Below, one piece after another: positions 11,758 through 23,362 of a DNA stretch of 64,000 nucleotides. Both the position numbers and the translations under genes were made by a program. Below the pieces are notes generated by a model. That model had not been told where the DNA came from. It did not search any database and was given only the letters and a program-made list of their open reading frames with translations. This stretch comes from Congeria kusceri. Lineage: Eukaryota; Mollusca; Bivalvia; Myida; Dreissenidae. Within the stretch, counting starts at the first letter, position 1; each line of letters begins with the position of its first letter. The stretch spans positions 8,874,001 through 8,938,000 of the forward strand of contig CM051030.1 in the NCBI GenBank assembly GCA_027627225.1. The letters run 5' to 3'.

Positions 11758-12908
11758 CCTACTAGAACCACAAATGCAAAATTTCAGGTCGATCCGCTAA
11801 GTAGAAATGCCCCCAAAACGCATTTGAGAATGACAAATGATACGCCATCTGGCTTGCGCTTCAGTACTTGGATTGTATGGGGAGCGTGAACTAAAATTCG
11901 CAACTAAATCACATAAACCAGTCAAGATACCGTTCATTTAGTCTTATTTTATTGCAATGGACAGTAATAAGGTATAAAACGTGTAATATTTGCGTATAAC
12001 ATTATTCGTTGTGCTATGAGCTGCAAAAGGCGAGTTTCCGTACTTTTTTTCATTTTTTTTTTAACCAAAGAACAGGTTTCACGTTAAAAATCGTAGAAAA
12101 CGTGTCAGTTATGATATTATTCACATTTATTCCCGTGAAAAGTAATAAACGCAATAGAATAACACAGTTTCATGGGGATTTTATGTATAAGTGGACCCTA
12201 AAGGGCCGGTCCCTGGTTTTCTTAAAGGTTAGATACCAGTACTTCCAATTCCCATAGGGTCCCATTATAAAACGTCAAACTTTCCAAGCATTTTTCTATT
12301 ATTATCTTTATTTTAGATTTTGCAAGCCTGGTAAAAAGGGAGTTATTTTGCTTATGATTCCATGAAATGAAGGCAATATCACAAAGGGGTGAAAGCACTA
12401 AAACCTAAGAAACGCTCACTTGAAATGTCCTACCCCCAGGAACTACAAATGTTGCTTTCAAAATGAACATATTACTCTTGTTTTAATCATCTGCATAAAA
12501 AAAGAAATATATTATACCCATTATCACACCAGAATCCTCTTCAAACAGTAAGTGAGTTCTCATTTATAAATCGTACTACTCTCTAAACCTGTTTCCTCTC
12601 ACAACATTTGTTCTTTCTACACTGTTCTCCTCTCTAAGCCGGAATACCCTCGATACAATAGTCCGTACAATTCTCTAAACCATACGCATCACTTAACCGG
12701 AATTGTGTCTAACCAAGACTCCTCTAAAATCCGTTATTATCTCAAACCGCCCATTTAACACGGTCTCGAGAATGTTCAGTTCAGATAGGTTTTACTGTAT
12801 ATACGGTATATGGTGACGGCAGTACCTGGCAATGTGATTAGAGTGCACGATCTTCTTAATGCTTCTTTTAGCGAATTTTAGTTTGAGGTTTTCATCAGAC
12901 TGCAGTAC

Positions 12909-13001
12909 CTGGTTTAACGACTCGATTCATCTCGTGCAACGCGCAGCACAGAATGTGGCCTTCTCCCAACCCTGCGCTTATTGTCAGCAAGTCGTAAGTG
13001 T
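12909..13001 (-). pseudogene. METTL27-like methyltransferase fragment M1 (penultimate exon only)
   Basis: A single 93-bp minus-strand exon with acceptor CTTACAG (next to 13,001) and donor CCAG|GTACTG (next to 12,909). It reads TYDLLTISAGLGEGHILCC, then ALHEMNRVVKPG. The 'GH-P--AL-E--RV-KPG' pattern is the region leading into the post-motif III strand of class I SAM methyltransferases and is closest, from memory, to METTL27/WBSCR27. The following exon, present in M2-M5, is deleted here (junction near 12,333), so this copy cannot encode the C-terminus. M1 and M2 share GHIL for GHIP and MNRV for MIRV. The L1/Tx1 LINE is inserted in the intron upstream of this exon, in antisense orientation. Confidence 0.6.
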
Positions 13002-13408
13002 CTGTAAGCACGAGAAACATCAGAAAAATAACAAAATTAACATCGTCATTAATAACAATAACTATAAGAACACCATCATAATTGTCAACAAACAAGAACA
13101 ACATCATTAACAACAGTAACAACAAAGGTAACAATGTAAACCATCACAATCAACTACAACATTATAATTTATTGAATCCGGTATTTATTGCTTTCTGGGT
13201 TACAAAGACGCAGGTTTCTCTCAGTATATTCACTTTCTTCTTGTAATAATTTAACGTGTGCGCATACGATTTTGCAATATATATAAATAAATTAAACTGC
13301 ATAAATAACAATGACCAAATACATTTTTTGTCATGTATTGCTAGGTAAAATACGAGAAACGGTAAGAAAAACTCTTGCTGTAAAACGCACAACTGCTAGT
13401 TTAATCAC

Positions 13409-13420
13409 AAAGTAGTTGTT
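13409..13420 (+). repeat. Target-site duplication, LINE copy 1, left
   Basis: AAAGTAGTTGTT precedes the LINE and recurs at 22,254-22,265 right after its A-rich tail. The undisturbed target reads CACAAAATAGTTGTTGACTG in M3 (from about 44,327), differing by one base. Confidence 0.9.
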
Positions 13421-13879
13421 AATGTTAATAAAGCTTCCGGTGTAAACAGTACACAACAAAATGTAGAAACTATTTTTAAAATAGCGTATGCAATCAGTGC
13501 GATTTAGAGTGTGAAAAGTGTGAAAATTGTGAATATAATGGACTATACTTCATTGAAAATGTACGTATGAAAATATATGAAACAAAATAAGTATTTTGAT
13601 GAACAGTTTGTTTTCAAAGCTAAATACGCCGGGTGGGGTATTTTTTTTTTTTTGAGCGGGCTTTTGAGCGGGTCTGAGCGGGTTTGAAAGTACCGTTCAT
13701 CCGTCACGCTCTACGTGACAAATCAGTCGTCACGCTTGAAGAAGCAATACTTGTAAAATTACCAGTGTAAGCAAAGTGGTATAGCAAACTAGTATAACTA
13801 GTATAAGCTGCAACATTTACCGTAATTTATAAGCCCCTATTTCACGCCTTAAAAGGCGCTCGGGCTCGGGCCAGTGAAA

Positions 13880-14965
13880 ATGAATACAGGTAAGCGAGCA
13901 CTTTCGTCTACAGCAAGCGAAGCTTCTGCAAACACAAGTTTGCTAGAAACGTCAGTGTTCGAAAAAAGTGAAACTACAACCAAAAGTAACTCTCAACCCA
14001 AAAACATGAAAAATAAATCAAAACCAGATCCCAAAAAACCAGATCCCAAAAAACAGAAAACAATGACAACTTTTGTCGCCAATGTGCCAAACGAAAATCG
14101 CGACACAACTGGAATATTAATATCAATTGAAATTGAAAAACGCCTTGATGAAATAAATAATAAATTATCCCAAGTGCTTACCAAAGAAGACTCCACATTT
14201 ATAAAAGAAATTATAAAAGAAACTGTGGAACAGTTAAAAGAAAAGCTCCTGGGGAACGTCATTCGCCGCATCGAAATCCTCGAAAGTGACGTTTTTGAAC
14301 ACAAATGTGCAATTGACTTACTTAAAAAAGAAAGTGCAACCAAAAGCAAACAAATCGAAGACCTAAAATCACAAAATGAAACTTTAGAACGTGAGAAATC
14401 CAGTGAATCTATAAACCACGACGAGTTTGCAAACAACACCGAGCAGTATAGCAGACGAAATAACCTTAGAATAGCCGGTGTTCCAGAGGACCAGGACCGT
14501 CAATCCTCGGTGTCGGTGTCAAACAAAATCGTCACGCTTGTGAATGCACATCTGGGAATCTCACTTGAGCCTAGTGATATAGACATAGCCCACAGGCTAG
14601 GAAAATTCAAACCAAACACAAATCGGCCTGTTATAGTGAGATTCGTCAGACGACAAACTAAGATTGACATTCTGCGCAAAGCGAAGCTTTTCAAAGGGTC
14701 TGGCATGTTTGTGAACGAGGACCTTACGAAACTCAATGCAGAGGTGCTGGCGTCCTTACGCCTGAAGCAGCCTAGCGCCGTTGAAAAGTCATGGTCTTTT
14801 GAAGGGAAAATATTCGCGTTGTTCAAAGGTAACCAACATGCTACGCAAATAAAACACTCAGAGTTCAAAAACTGGTTAGAAAAGCCGTGGCCGAAAAAAT
14901 CTTATTCCGAGTGTGTAGAGAACCCCGCTAGTGCAAAAAACAGAGTATCACCACGCAAGTCATAA
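13880..14965 (+). CDS. LINE ORF1 protein (coiled coil + RRM), copy 1
   Basis: 361 codons from the first ATG (a GTG two codons upstream also opens the frame but the ATG is preferred). Residues 1-75 are Ser/Thr/Lys-rich and disordered, with a direct PDPKK repeat. About 82-185 is a long coiled coil of Glu/Lys/Leu heptads. At about 188 the motif EQYSRRNNLRIAGVPE marks the start of the L1-type RRM (Transposase_22 family). The remainder (IDIAHRLGK, RPVIVRFVRRQTK, LRKAKLFKGSG, then FVNEDLT) fits the RRM plus C-terminal domain. By family, ORF1p is a trimeric single-strand nucleic-acid binder and chaperone that coats the LINE RNA. The frame is fully open. Confidence 0.88.
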   Translation: MNTGKRALSSTASEASANTSLLETSVFEKSETTTKSNSQPKNMKNKSKPDPKKPDPKKQKTMTTFVANVPNENRDTTGILISIEIEKRLDEINNKLSQVLTKEDSTFIKEIIKETVEQLKEKLLGNVIRRIEILESDVFEHKCAIDLLKKESATKSKQIEDLKSQNETLEREKSSESINHDEFANNTEQYSRRNNLRIAGVPEDQDRQSSVSVSNKIVTLVNAHLGISLEPSDIDIAHRLGKFKPNTNRPVIVRFVRRQTKIDILRKAKLFKGSGMFVNEDLTKLNAEVLASLRLKQPSAVEKSWSFEGKIFALFKGNQHATQIKHSEFKNWLEKPWPKKSYSECVENPASAKNRVSPRKS

Positions 14966-15040
14966 ATAGTTTGAAGGAAGTGTTTATCGAAGAACATTTA
15001 TTCCCATTACACTTATGTAGCAACTGCTTCATCGTGTGCT

Positions 15041-15317
15041 GTATATCAAGAGTTGTGCTTAATTTACTGCTGTCTAAATTAACATCTTTTTTTAGCAAAA
15101 ATAATATATATTGAACAACAAAGTAAAAGTAACACGAGTAATGGTTAAATAAAACACTGTCTCTTCGTGTCAATTATAGTAAATTATTAGGCTACGCACA
15201 TGCATTAAAGCTGTTCGTATAACATAGTTACGTCCCTTGTTAACAAAAATGTCATGATTCATAATGTAAACACGGTATACATGTATAATGCAAAATTGAA
15301 GATAACTTTTCTTTTGT
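15041..15317 (+). repeat. Internal direct repeat A of LINE (partner 16,044-16,320)
   Basis: 277 bp repeated at a spacing of 1,003 bp with almost no differences, including a stretch ending CTTTTCTTTTGT. The duplicated blocks suggest a recent internal duplication or template switch within the element. Confidence 0.9.
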
Positions 15318-15321
15318 TTAT

Positions 15322-15531
15322 GTATATGCCTGTGTATGTTTTATGTACTTGAATACGCACATAAATTAAACAATCCAATTTTATTTTAGCACTTAGGATA
15401 TATACTGATACTTTCTACCACGCATGTAACAAACATTTATTGCTAACACTTTATAAGTACTATTTTTTCTGTTTTGTTTGTTTTATGTTCAGAAGTACAT
15501 GTATTTTTCTGTGTGTATATAAACCTACATA
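15322..15531 (+). repeat. Internal direct repeat B of LINE (partner 17,001-17,209)
   Basis: About 210 bp containing GTACTTGAATACGCACATAA, repeated 1.68 kb downstream with one T-run length change and two or three substitutions. Confidence 0.9.
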
Positions 15532-17998
15532 TAATAATGTTATATGCATGGTAGTGGTAAGATTTTATATTCCTACATTATCTAATGCCCGTTACACGAA
15601 TCCAGAGTAACTGCTTAATTAAGACTAATCAACATATTTGAAAAAGTATATGCATATGACTATGTAATTCGGGATGACTTTATTCTAAAATATCAAGTTT
15701 GTGTTTTTGTACATGCTGAAAAAAAAATCTGGTTATTGTCGATTTTAATTCAATACCTCGACAGTCAGTGTAACCCCTTACTTAATAATTTATGCACTTA
15801 GATACCTTCAATGCCAAGGGTTCTATTATATCAGATAATGTGAAAATAAACTATGTCTTGAAGGTATTAAAAGTGGTGAACCTAAGATCATCTGGGAGAT
15901 TTCATTTAGCACTTTTAACCTGACCTTTCTTTCTTTATATTTCAAAATTCCTGCTTCATTTTCGCTTTCATATGAAGCTTTTTTAAGGTGTTAAGTGAAA
16001 AATAGATGTTTAATACAATTACACTGTCTGATTCAATATCCTTGTATATCAAGAGTTGTGCTTAATTTACTGCTGTCTAAATTAACATCTTTTTTTAGCA
16101 AAAATAATATATATTGAACAACAAAGTAAAAGTAACACGAGTAATGGTTAAATAAAACACTGTCTCTTCGTGTCAATTATAGTAAATTATTAGGCTACGC
16201 ACATGCATTAAAGCTGTTCGTATAACATAGTTACGTCCCTTGTTAACAAAAATGTCATGATTTATAATGTAAACACGGTATACATGTATAATGCAAAATT
16301 GAAGATAACTTTTCTTTTGTAGAATGATTTTGCCATACAGAGTTTTGCTTTGTTTTACTATGAGGTTTGCTTTCATTCTTCCGTTCGTTAAGTTGGCTCT
16401 GACATTCTAGAAAAGCTCAGTAGAAATAAAACTAACCATCTCTTTTATTTTTCACAATTCATCATGTCAAAGCCTCAAAAACATATATCTTTACTTCAGT
16501 TAAGATAAATTTGATCATACCTTAATTGTGCAAAATATGCTAAACCAAAATAAATTTAACACTCATAAATGTTTCCTGATATATCTCTACAATGAATATA
16601 ATGGGTATAAAATTATGAATTATTCTATCAATACCCAAGGTATATTGGGAATACAATTATCAGAAAAAATAAAACTTAAAGACTAAATACATTTTAAGTG
16701 TGCTTGTATAAACTGCCTTTTAGTTCATAACATGCTTCGTGTTCTCGAATATAATTTACTATCCTTTATTATGAATATTATCTATAGTGCTAACTTTCTG
16801 TTCATGTTTATGCTTGTGTTTTTGTGTCATGTTGTGAGAACTTGAATATGCACATAAATTAAATAATCTGATTTTCATGTTTGCAGTTTAAATTTATATT
16901 CACACATTCTATAATGCATGTAAATGGCATTATTTTTAATACTCTATTATGATTTTTTTTCTCAGATAAGAATAATCTTATTGGCAAACTTTCTGTTTAA
17001 GTATATGCCTGTGTATGCTTTATGTACTTGAATACGCACATAAATTAAACAATCCAATTTTATTTTAGCGCTTAGGATATATACTGATACTTTCTACCAC
17101 GCATGTAACAAACATTTATTGCTAACACTTTATAAGTACTATTTTTCTGTTTTGTTTGTTTTATGTTCAGAAGTACATGTATTTTTCTGTGTGTATATAA
17201 ACCTACATACACAAATATTAGAAATAGTAACATGCTTGTCGAATGTATGTTTATATAATAAGATTTAGGCTACAAATTAATTGATTAATTACAAAAATAT
17301 TAAAAATAGTAACATGCTTGTCGAATGTTTAATCTCTTCTGTATGTTTATATAATAAGATTTAGGCTACAAATTAAAACTTATTAAGGTGTTTATATACT
17401 TATATTAATGCAACAAAATTATCACTGCTATACTTTTTATGCTTCTAATTAAACTCTTTCAGTAGAAAGCTTAAATTATGATGCTTCTAACCACCTCTAT
17501 AAATAGCATGAGTACTTTTATTACATAAGTCAAAACTAAAATAGATGTTGTCATTTCTGCCTTAGTGTTTTTGACCAAAATGAAACTCTTTAGTATTCTT
17601 TTTAGTATAGTGACATGCTTATCAAACTTATGTCTGTCCTGCGTGTATCTGTTATGCAACATAATCAAAACTACTTAGCGGCTTCTGATAAACAACTGCT
17701 GTTTATATTAACTTGTGCAAAGCTTAAAACTACATGCATGGTACCAGTTTTATCAATTTTATTTAAGTTAACTGATTTGCATATGCTATTTTATCTTTTG
17801 TTATGTTTAGCCAAGCTGCCACAACATATATTGTTATGTCTTCCTTTTTTCTATGCCAATGTATTTATTTTGTCTTCTCACCTTTCTCAAATCTACAGGT
17901 CTTGCGTACACGTGTCACTTCGTCGTGTAACCCTACTTTTTGTAATATAGAGCATATACTATACATGTTAACTCATTTATGTATGATTGTTATTTTAA

Positions 17999-20900
17999 AT
18001 GACTGACAAACTAAAAATTGTATCTTTAAATTGTAGAGGTCTAAATGGTTTCAAAAAACGTGTAAAGGTTTTCAACTTTCTGCAAGAGCTCAAGTCTAAT
18101 ATTTACTGCTTGCAAGATACACATTTTACAGAAGACATGTACAACGTCATCCATGCTGAATGGGATTGTGAACTTTTTTTAAGCTATGGTACATCACAAT
18201 CTAGGGGTGCTGCAATTTTTATAGCAAAAAACTTTGAATATAAAGTTCATAATACTGTCACCGATGAAAATGGAAATTTTGTAGCGATTGACATAACCGT
18301 CACGGGAACACGGTTTACCATATTATGTATTTATGGTCCTAATTGTGACACTCCGTCTTTTTACACAAATATTTTTAAATTAATAGAGGACATTGGAAAT
18401 GACTCTTTAATAATGTGTGGAGTTTCAACCTGGTATTAAATACAGAACTTGACTATAGTAATTATAAAAATATCAATAATCCTAAGGCTCGGAATATACT
18501 GTTGGAAAATATAAATAATTACAATCTCATTGATCCTTTCCGCGAAAAATATCCGTCTTTAAAGAGGTACACGTGGCGAAAATCTAATCCATTGCAACAA
18601 GCTAGACTTGATTTTTTTCTTATGTCTTCAAATATGTTTGCAAGTTTTGAGTCAACGTCAATACAACCTAGCCTACAGTCTGATCACTCATTGATATTGT
18701 TAGAATTGGCACTTTCCAATTTTTCGCATGCATCAGGCTTATGGAAGCATAACAATTCACTTTTATATGACTTAAGCTATGTAAATGAAATTAATCACAA
18801 GATTGATCAGATAAAAGAACAATATGCTGTTCCAGTGTATAATTTGGTACAATTAGGGACTATTCCTGATAGTGAATTACATCTCACAATAAGTGATCAA
18901 CTCTTTCTTGAAACTCTTCTTATGGAGATAAGGGGGAAATCTATCTCTTATGGTTCATATAAAAAGAAATTAAACACCTTAAAAGAAAAAGAATTATTGG
19001 AAAAAATAAATACTTTAGAACAAAACCTCTTAAGGACTTACAAAAGTTAAAACAAGAACTTGAAATAATACACGAGCATAAGTTAAAGGGATATTTAACA
19101 CGAGCAAAAACAAAATGGATTATAGAGGGTGAAAAGCCATCTCGCTATTTTTGTAATTTAGAAAAACAATGTGTTACAAGCAAAACTATTTACCAACTGC
19201 AAGATGATGATGGGGTTGTTTTAACTAATCAAAAAGAGATTTTAAAGAAAACTGCATCATTTTATGAAAATCTTTATTGTAAGAAAAGCGAATGTAATGA
19301 TTCGGATTTTTTGAATTTTGTTGAAAATGTTAATTGTCCAAAACTAAGTGACAAGGAAGCACAATGTCTTGAAGGTAATATTACATTATCTGAAGCATCC
19401 ATTGTATTAAAAAAAATGTCTAACAACAAAAGCCCAGGTAGTTCTGGATTTACTGCCGAATTTTATAAAATGTTCTGGAATAGAATTGGTACTTTTGTGG
19501 TAAGATCTCTTAATGAATCTTTTGCCCTGGGGAATTTATCCGTAACTCAAACACACGGAATCATTACATGTATCCCAAAAGGCGATAAATCAAGACTTAT
19601 CATAACAAACTGGAGGCCAATTACTCTTCTAAATACCGTTTATAAAATAGGCTCAGGTGTTATTGCAAACAGAATGAAACATTGCATGAATAAACTTATA
19701 CACAATGACCAAACTGGCTTTATCAAAGGACGCTATATTGGAGAAAATACTCGACTGATTTTTGATATTATGCACATTACAGAAGAACAGGATATTCCTG
19801 GTCTGCTGCTACTAATTGACTTTGAGAAAGCATTCGATTCGTTATCTTGGTCCTTTGTGCAGAAAACACTTTCATTTTTTAACTTTGGACCTGACATTAA
19901 ACGTCGGTTTGACATTCTTTATAAGGATGCAAAATCAGCTATAATTCAATTTGGCTACCTGTCTAATTTTTTTCCCATTCAGCGTGGATGCCGCCAGGGT
20001 GACCCACTTTCCTGTTACATTTTTATTCTATGTGCTGAAGTACTATCTCTTAAAATTAGAAATAACACACATATAAAAGGTATTACTCTTAAAGAAGTAG
20101 AACATAAACTTACACAAATTGCAGATGATACAACTATTATATTGGATGGAACAGAACAATCCTTACATGAAACACTGCATACTTTAAGCAAATTTTCTGC
20201 CATTTCTGGATTGAGCGTTAATTTTGACAAAACCAAAGTAGTATGGATTGGGAAAAAAAAGTTCAGCTCAGAAAGCATAAAAACAAAATGGAAACTCCAG
20301 TGGAACCAAGATGGTTTTCAAATGTTAGGTATACATTTTCATGTTGATTTACCAAAGATCATACAACTTAACTATAGTGACAGGCTTACCAAATTGGAGA
20401 ATATACTTACAAGTTGGAAAAAAAGATTTTTGACACCTATTGGCAAAATAACTGTAATAAAAACTCTTTTGATTTCTTTGTTCAACCACTTGTTTATATC
20501 ACTTCCAAACCCACCACATTCTTTTATTAAACACTTAAATACCATTTTTACTAACTACATATGGAATGGGCAGAGTAGAATCAAAGTATGCGTTTTAACC
20601 AACGAATACTGTGATGGTGGCTTAAAAATGATAAACATTGAAGCTTTTATCCAATCTTTGAAATTAACTTGGCTTAAACGCGCTTACAGCACAGCTGGGA
20701 AATGGCTGAGTATAGCAAATATATATGTTGATTTTAGCAAACTTTTCAATTGTGGAAATCATTATCCTAAAATATTATCAAATATGATTACAAATCCCTT
20801 TTGGAAAGATGTTTTACTCAGTCTGGTACATTTCCAAAAGCAATTGCCTTTTAATGCAAAAGATATTCTGCATCAGCCACTGTTTTATAATGAAAACCTT

Positions 20901-21803
20901 TCCATAGGAAATACAAGTATATTTTTCAAAGCCTGGTATAAGGCAGGCTTACACTATGTATGTGACCTATTTGATAAAAATGGAGACTTCTTAAACATGC
21001 ATATAATCAATGAAAACTATAATCTTAAAATTGACTTCCTCTTGTATAACGGTATTAAAAAGGCTATCTTTGCAATGTTTAAGAAATTAAATGTTGAAGG
21101 AAATTACCAACAGTATGCAAACATACAAAGGCCTTTCATACCTCCTTCACACAGAACACTATTTATGCCTGTTTCCGGAGCAAAGCCAATGTATACAATA
21201 TTAAATATGACCGAAATATGCTTACCAATAAAACAAAAATGGTCAGGTAAATTAAATATTGAAATTACTGACAATGTTTGGAAGGATATTTTTCGTGAAC
21301 CATTTTCTATAACTAAAGATGTGAAAATGCAATGGTTTCAATACAGAATTATACACAGAATACTTGGAACAAATAGTCTACTTTTTAAAATGAATCTGAA
21401 AGACTCTCCCAAATGTACCTTTTGCAAAAGTTGTGAGGAAACGATTGAACATTTTTTCTGGGAATGTCCTATTTCAAAAATTATTATTGAAAACCTTTTC
21501 CCCAAACAGTTGTTTCCATTTTGTAACATATATACTTTTCTTCTGGGATATATAGAAAAGAATAGTGATGCTGTCAACAATGCTTTTATTTATGCCAAGT
21601 TTTATCTGTATAAATGCAAGATGTCTTCAACACAACCAACGGTTGAAAATGGAAGACACTTTATGAAATCACAATATGACAGTCTTAAAGATGTAGCAAT
21701 ATATGAAAAGAAAGTTGACAGTTTACTTGCTTGGAAAGATATTTTGAATGTCAATGTATCACAGAACCACCTCTTTTTGCAGTTGACTGAAAACACTTCA
21801 TAG
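17999..21803 (+). pseudogene. LINE ORF2 (endonuclease + reverse transcriptase), two frame breaks, copy 1
   Basis: About 1,268 codons if read through. Segment 1 (17,999-18,439) starts at ATG with the APE-type endonuclease motif KIVSLNCRGL. A missing base near 18,420 breaks the frame inside the conserved GDFN catalytic motif, which survives split between two frames. Segment 2 (about 18,421-19,023) has the endonuclease SDHS motif. A missing A in a short A-run near 19,024 moves the frame again. Segment 3 runs to 21,803 and is open for over 900 codons: KTKWIIEGEKPSRYF linker, then RT with SPGSSGFTAEFYKMFW, LLLLIDFEKAFD, GCRQGDPLS and QIADDTTI (catalytic DD; Ile where Tyr or Phe is usual), and a C-terminal CTFCKSC...HFFWEC zinc motif. 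Normally this enzyme nicks DNA and primes reverse transcription; this copy cannot make it without frameshifting. Confidence 0.88.
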
Positions 21804-22193
21804 CACTATCTAGAGTATTTACGTACGTTTTTTTTTCTCTATACATATACGTGCTTGTTTTGTAGAAACGCTTTCCATAACAGTTCAACCTTACTCAATA
21901 ATACATTTTCTATGTGTGTTACACGAATATAGCCCTGCATTTATCCACCATGCATTCCTAAATACTAAAAAACCTCTACAAACTACAAACTTTATCCAAA
22001 CATATCATATGTCCAGTGCTCAATAGACCCAAGTCAAAGCAAGACCTGTTACCTTTCCCTTCCCCCCTTCCCACACTTATTATTTGATTCTTTAATCCAA
22101 TGTTTTTTTTTCTTCCTTGTGCATGTGTGCATCTCTAAAAAGCATACTTTATTTACCTTATGATGTCTACTTTATGTGTGTGCACTTACATGA

Positions 22194-22253
22194 AATAAAG
22201 GTATAATTTTGAAAAAAAACAACAACAAAAAACAAAAACAAAAACAAAACAAA
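22194..22253 (+). terminator. LINE polyadenylation signal and A-rich tail, copy 1
   Basis: AATAAA (22,194-22,199) is followed 12 bp later by an A-rich tail of AAC and CAAAA units running to the target-site duplication. The degenerate (CAAAA)n form suggests slippage of a former poly(A) tail. Copy 2 is at 37,656-37,715. Confidence 0.8.
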
Positions 22254-22265
22254 AAAGTAGTTGTT
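22254..22265 (+). repeat. Target-site duplication, LINE copy 1, right
   Basis: Identical 12-mer to 13,409-13,420. After it the sequence resumes with GACTGTTCAGTG, as in the empty-site modules. The copy-2 pair is 28,871-28,882 and 37,716-37,727. Confidence 0.9.
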
Positions 22266-22603
22266 GACTGTTCAGTGAAAACCTTCTATATACAATGTAT
22301 AGGCTTTCAAAATATGCTATTTATATTGACAAATCGTATGCACACAAGTATTCTGTCTATTATATTGCATTGCCATGTTTGAAAACGTAACAGAAAACTT
22401 TGTTATGCAACGATTAAACGAGGTATGGAGAACACTTTACGGGGAATAACTTCGCTTAAACTATTATTGACGTACCATCAGTTATCTCCCTTGTTACAAT
22501 TAGTTTTTGACTTGCGTTCATGAAATCTTTACTTTGCGTATTTTTTGCATAATATACAATCGTTATTACCATAATGACGTTTTCTGAATTGTATTCTCTT
22601 ATA

Positions 22604-23362
22604 TATGGTGGCATAGAACTGCCTTACGATAACCACATAAGTTTCGCGATAATTATCACGTTAACCACTTAAGTATCGTGTTATTTATCTTGTATCTTGT
22701 TAGTGTTCGCGATAGTTTTCTTTGTCATTTATTTTCTGCTTAACTGAAATGTGGCCTGAAAGTGCCCCAAACTGACACCAGGATTTCAGTTAACAAAAAC
22801 ATAACATTAAGTGGTAACAGGAATATTATCGTGTTAAGGTTCGCGTTAGCAAGATATTGCGGAACACCTCGGGCAAACTTAAGTAGTATCAAGAATATTA
22901 ACGTGTTACGATTTACGTTAACAGATAATTAACTAGTAACAGTAATATTATCGTGTTAAGGTTCGCGTTAGCAACATATTGCGGAACACCTCGGGCAAAC
23001 TAAGTGGTAACAGGAATATTAACGTGTTATGATTTACGTTAGCAGATAATTTTCATGATACAATTCGCGTTAGTTAGATAATTCGAAGACCTAGAAAATG
23101 TAACTTATGTCACTTATAGGCACTTTTAGGTCATTTAGTTTAATAATAAATTATCTAACAGAAACATTTTCGTAAACGGTAACTTAATATTCAGATAAAT
23201 AGCGCAATAAATAAGTAGTAACACGAATCTTTTCGCGAACGCTAACTAGTTAACGTGATATTTTTCGCGAAAATTATGTGGTTAACACGATACTTAAGTG
23301 GTTAACGTGATAATTATCGCGAAACTTATGTGGTTATCGTAAGGCAGTTCTATGCCACCATA
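22604..23362. mobile_element. 759-bp DNA element with perfect 80-bp terminal inverted repeats, copy 1
   Basis: The left end (22,604-22,683, beginning TATGGTGGCATAGAACTGCC) is the exact reverse complement of the right end (23,283-23,362). It is flanked by a 6-bp duplication CTTATA (22,598-22,603 and 23,363-23,368). M4 and M5 carry the empty site TTCTCTTATACAAATAG. There is no transposase ORF. The interior has two tandem-like versions of a block with ATTGCGGAACACCTCGGGCA and many CGTGTTA/GTTAACGTGA motifs. This is a non-autonomous DNA transposon (MITE-like) of unassigned superfamily. Confidence 0.9.

Larger units (their letters stand above)
14966..17998 (+). other. Long inter-ORF region of LINE copy 1 with internal duplications
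   Basis: 3.0 kb between ORF1 and ORF2 without a credible ORF. It is built partly from internal repeats. Block A (277 bp) occurs at 15,041-15,317 and 16,044-16,320. Block B (about 210 bp) occurs at 15,322-15,531 and 17,001-17,209, with a weaker third version near 16,800-16,870. Two copies of a block containing AGTAACATGCTTGTCGAATG lie at about 17,214-17,380. Copy 2 has the same structure at 30,428-33,460. Confidence 0.8.
13421..22253 (+). mobile_element. L1/Tx1-like non-LTR retrotransposon, copy 1 (8.8 kb)
   Basis: A complete LINE layout: 5' UTR of about 460 bp with a T-run and G-rich GAGCGGG repeats, ORF1 (13,880-14,965), a 3.0-kb inter-ORF region, ORF2 (17,999-21,803, with frame breaks), a 3' UTR with AATAAA (22,194-22,199) and an A-rich (CAAAA)n tail. 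It is flanked by a 12-bp target-site duplication, AAAGTAGTTGTT (13,409-13,420 and 22,254-22,265). Modules M3 and M5 have the uninterrupted empty site, which proves the boundaries. An ORF1 with coiled coil and L1-type RRM, an APE-type endonuclease and a C-terminal zf-RVT-like zinc motif place it with L1/Tx1 elements. It lies antisense in the intron upstream of methyltransferase exon A. Confidence 0.92.

Noticed and set aside
12859..13110. Plus-strand 83-codon frame (and equivalents at 28,321, 43,762, 49,284 and 54,555)
   Set aside because: It is the complement of methyltransferase exon A plus AAC-rich intron. The minus-strand reading has splice sites and family motifs; the plus-strand one has neither.
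13162..13392. Minus-strand 76-codon frame upstream of exon A
   Set aside because: Intronic position, no splice-consistent boundaries, hydrophobic low-complexity composition, and partly lost in M4.
17615..17950. 111-codon hydrophobic frame just before LINE ORF2, in the same phase
   Set aside because: No known domain. Its composition follows from T-rich DNA, and it stops before ORF2. I do not regard it as a third ORF.
19311..19313. TTG as the start of an 830-codon RT protein
   Set aside because: The frame continues upstream to about 19,023 with the conserved EGEKPSRYF linker, so this is the middle of ORF2 and not a start.
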